A stretch of DNA of 64,000 bases from Oasisia sp. SBJ-2009 (lineage: Eukaryota; Annelida; Polychaeta; Sabellida; Siboglinidae): positions 16,529,283-16,593,282 of the forward strand of contig OZ024861.1 in the NCBI GenBank assembly GCA_964017155.1, in the 5' to 3' direction. This document shows, in pieces, positions 63,346 to 64,000 of this stretch; position 1 is the stretch's first letter; each line of letters starts with the position of its first letter. The translations under genes were made by a program, and so were the position numbers. Below the pieces are notes generated by a model that ran no database searches, was not told where the DNA came from, and was given only the letters and a program-made list of their open reading frames with translations.

Positions 63346-64000
63346 TAGTGGCACAAGCAGAAAATCCACGGAAGATCTAGCATTTAGTAGTGTCTGCAAC
63401 AAAATGCTATATGATCGTAAAAATACATGGAGCTCGGTTGAGCGTTTTGCACTGTATGTAGACGAGGATGGTGCTTGCATGTACCGCAAAACATTGTTCA
63501 GAAAACTGAGTGAATATCACGGCGAAAATCTGTGAAAAAATGCCATGGGATTCAGAAGTGAATTGACGCAGTCATTGCACTTAGTAAAGAAAACTGATGA
63601 TGACGTAGAGTATTGCGTGGACAGAGTTGCATCGGCTGTGACCAATGAGTGCCTTGACATGAAAATAAAGAGAAACATATACCACATAAACATTGACAAG
63701 GAACTTGTGCATGAATGTGTTGGCAACATTATTGCTTAGATCTTGCAAATATATCAACCAAATTCGACAAAGAGCGGTGCTGGCAATGATGTTGATAGGG
63801 AACATTATATAACAAGGACAGTGTAGTCCCAACCAACAGATCTCCAAGTAGCATTAAGGGAACAATATCTTGATATCCGAGTTGTCCAAATACTCTGTGT
63901 GCTGCTCATACGATGAAGTTCGGCTGTTTCGGTACTCAGCAGCTGTCCATGTTGCACAGAGGTATGACGAAGTAGGGTTTGGGGTGTGTGATCGTGACAC
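63346..64000 (+). pseudogene. unrecognised ORF, interrupted, running to the window edge
   Basis: Plus-strand frames read WSSVERFALYVDEDGACMYR and KTLFRKLSEYHGENL, a stop at 63533, then GFRSELTQSLHLVKKTDDDV and ASAVTNECLDMKIKRN to a stop at 63739. The style resembles multi-copy invertebrate ORFs of transposon origin, but I cannot name the family. It lies within the presumed continuation of the myosin gene. Confidence 0.4.

Overview
The window is animal nuclear DNA. Genes are split by introns with GT-AG boundaries, and the introns are filled with non-LTR retrotransposons, DNA-transposon remnants and long microsatellites. HEPN genes of the DZIP3 type, CR1-like LINEs with esterase or PHD domains and long (TA)n/(TCCG)n tracts together suggest a marine invertebrate, perhaps a mollusc or other lophotrochozoan; this is inference. 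No rRNA, tRNA, CRISPR or prokaryotic operon was seen.

Two host genes can be supported, both on the + strand. Gene 1 (about 2.8-28.4 kb) has four exons joined by phase-1 introns: a HEPN-domain exon (2821-3444), two apparently identical glutamine-rich coiled-coil exons (15431-15637 and 26156-26362) and a terminal exon (28190-28386) with AATAAA 33 bases past the stop. The model codes for 405 residues without a stop. The second coil exon arose by an 11-12 kb tandem duplication (about 4.39-16.51 kb and 16.51-27.24 kb). That duplication also copied a CR1-like LINE with an esterase-bearing ORF1, a long-inverted-repeat element inserted in that LINE (9-bp target duplication), a (TCCG)n array and a mariner-type remnant.

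Gene 2 (about 32.9 kb to at least 59.6 kb) is the tail of a class VII unconventional myosin. Exons 55214-55426 and 59494-59580 encode the start of the first MyTH4 domain and are nearly diagnostic of MYO7. The exon just upstream, coding for the charged helix and hinge between the IQ region and MyTH4, is present 13 times (32889 to 54059). Every copy is open and phase 0/0; twelve are 201 bp and one is 198 bp. Ten copies lie in a tandem array of about 1.65-kb units, each carrying the same LINE 3' tail. The array shows higher-order repeats, a traceable founder unit and a microhomology junction. Older, decayed copies of the MyTH4 exon lie among the first copies. No motor or IQ exons are in the window.

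The rest is mobile DNA: a CR1-like LINE with PHD finger and 2A-like motif (28.7-30.6 kb, minus), a LINE RT/3' end (30.6-32.3 kb, plus) that supplied the array tail, a LINE interrupted by another LINE inside a myosin intron (56.0-59.4 kb), a PHD-containing CR1-like LINE (59.7-62.9 kb), two palindromic MITE-like elements, and an unrecognised ORF region at the right edge.

The main result is exon amplification in two neighbouring genes, most strikingly the 13-copy myosin VII tail exon, which could be used for mutually exclusive or repeated exon inclusion.
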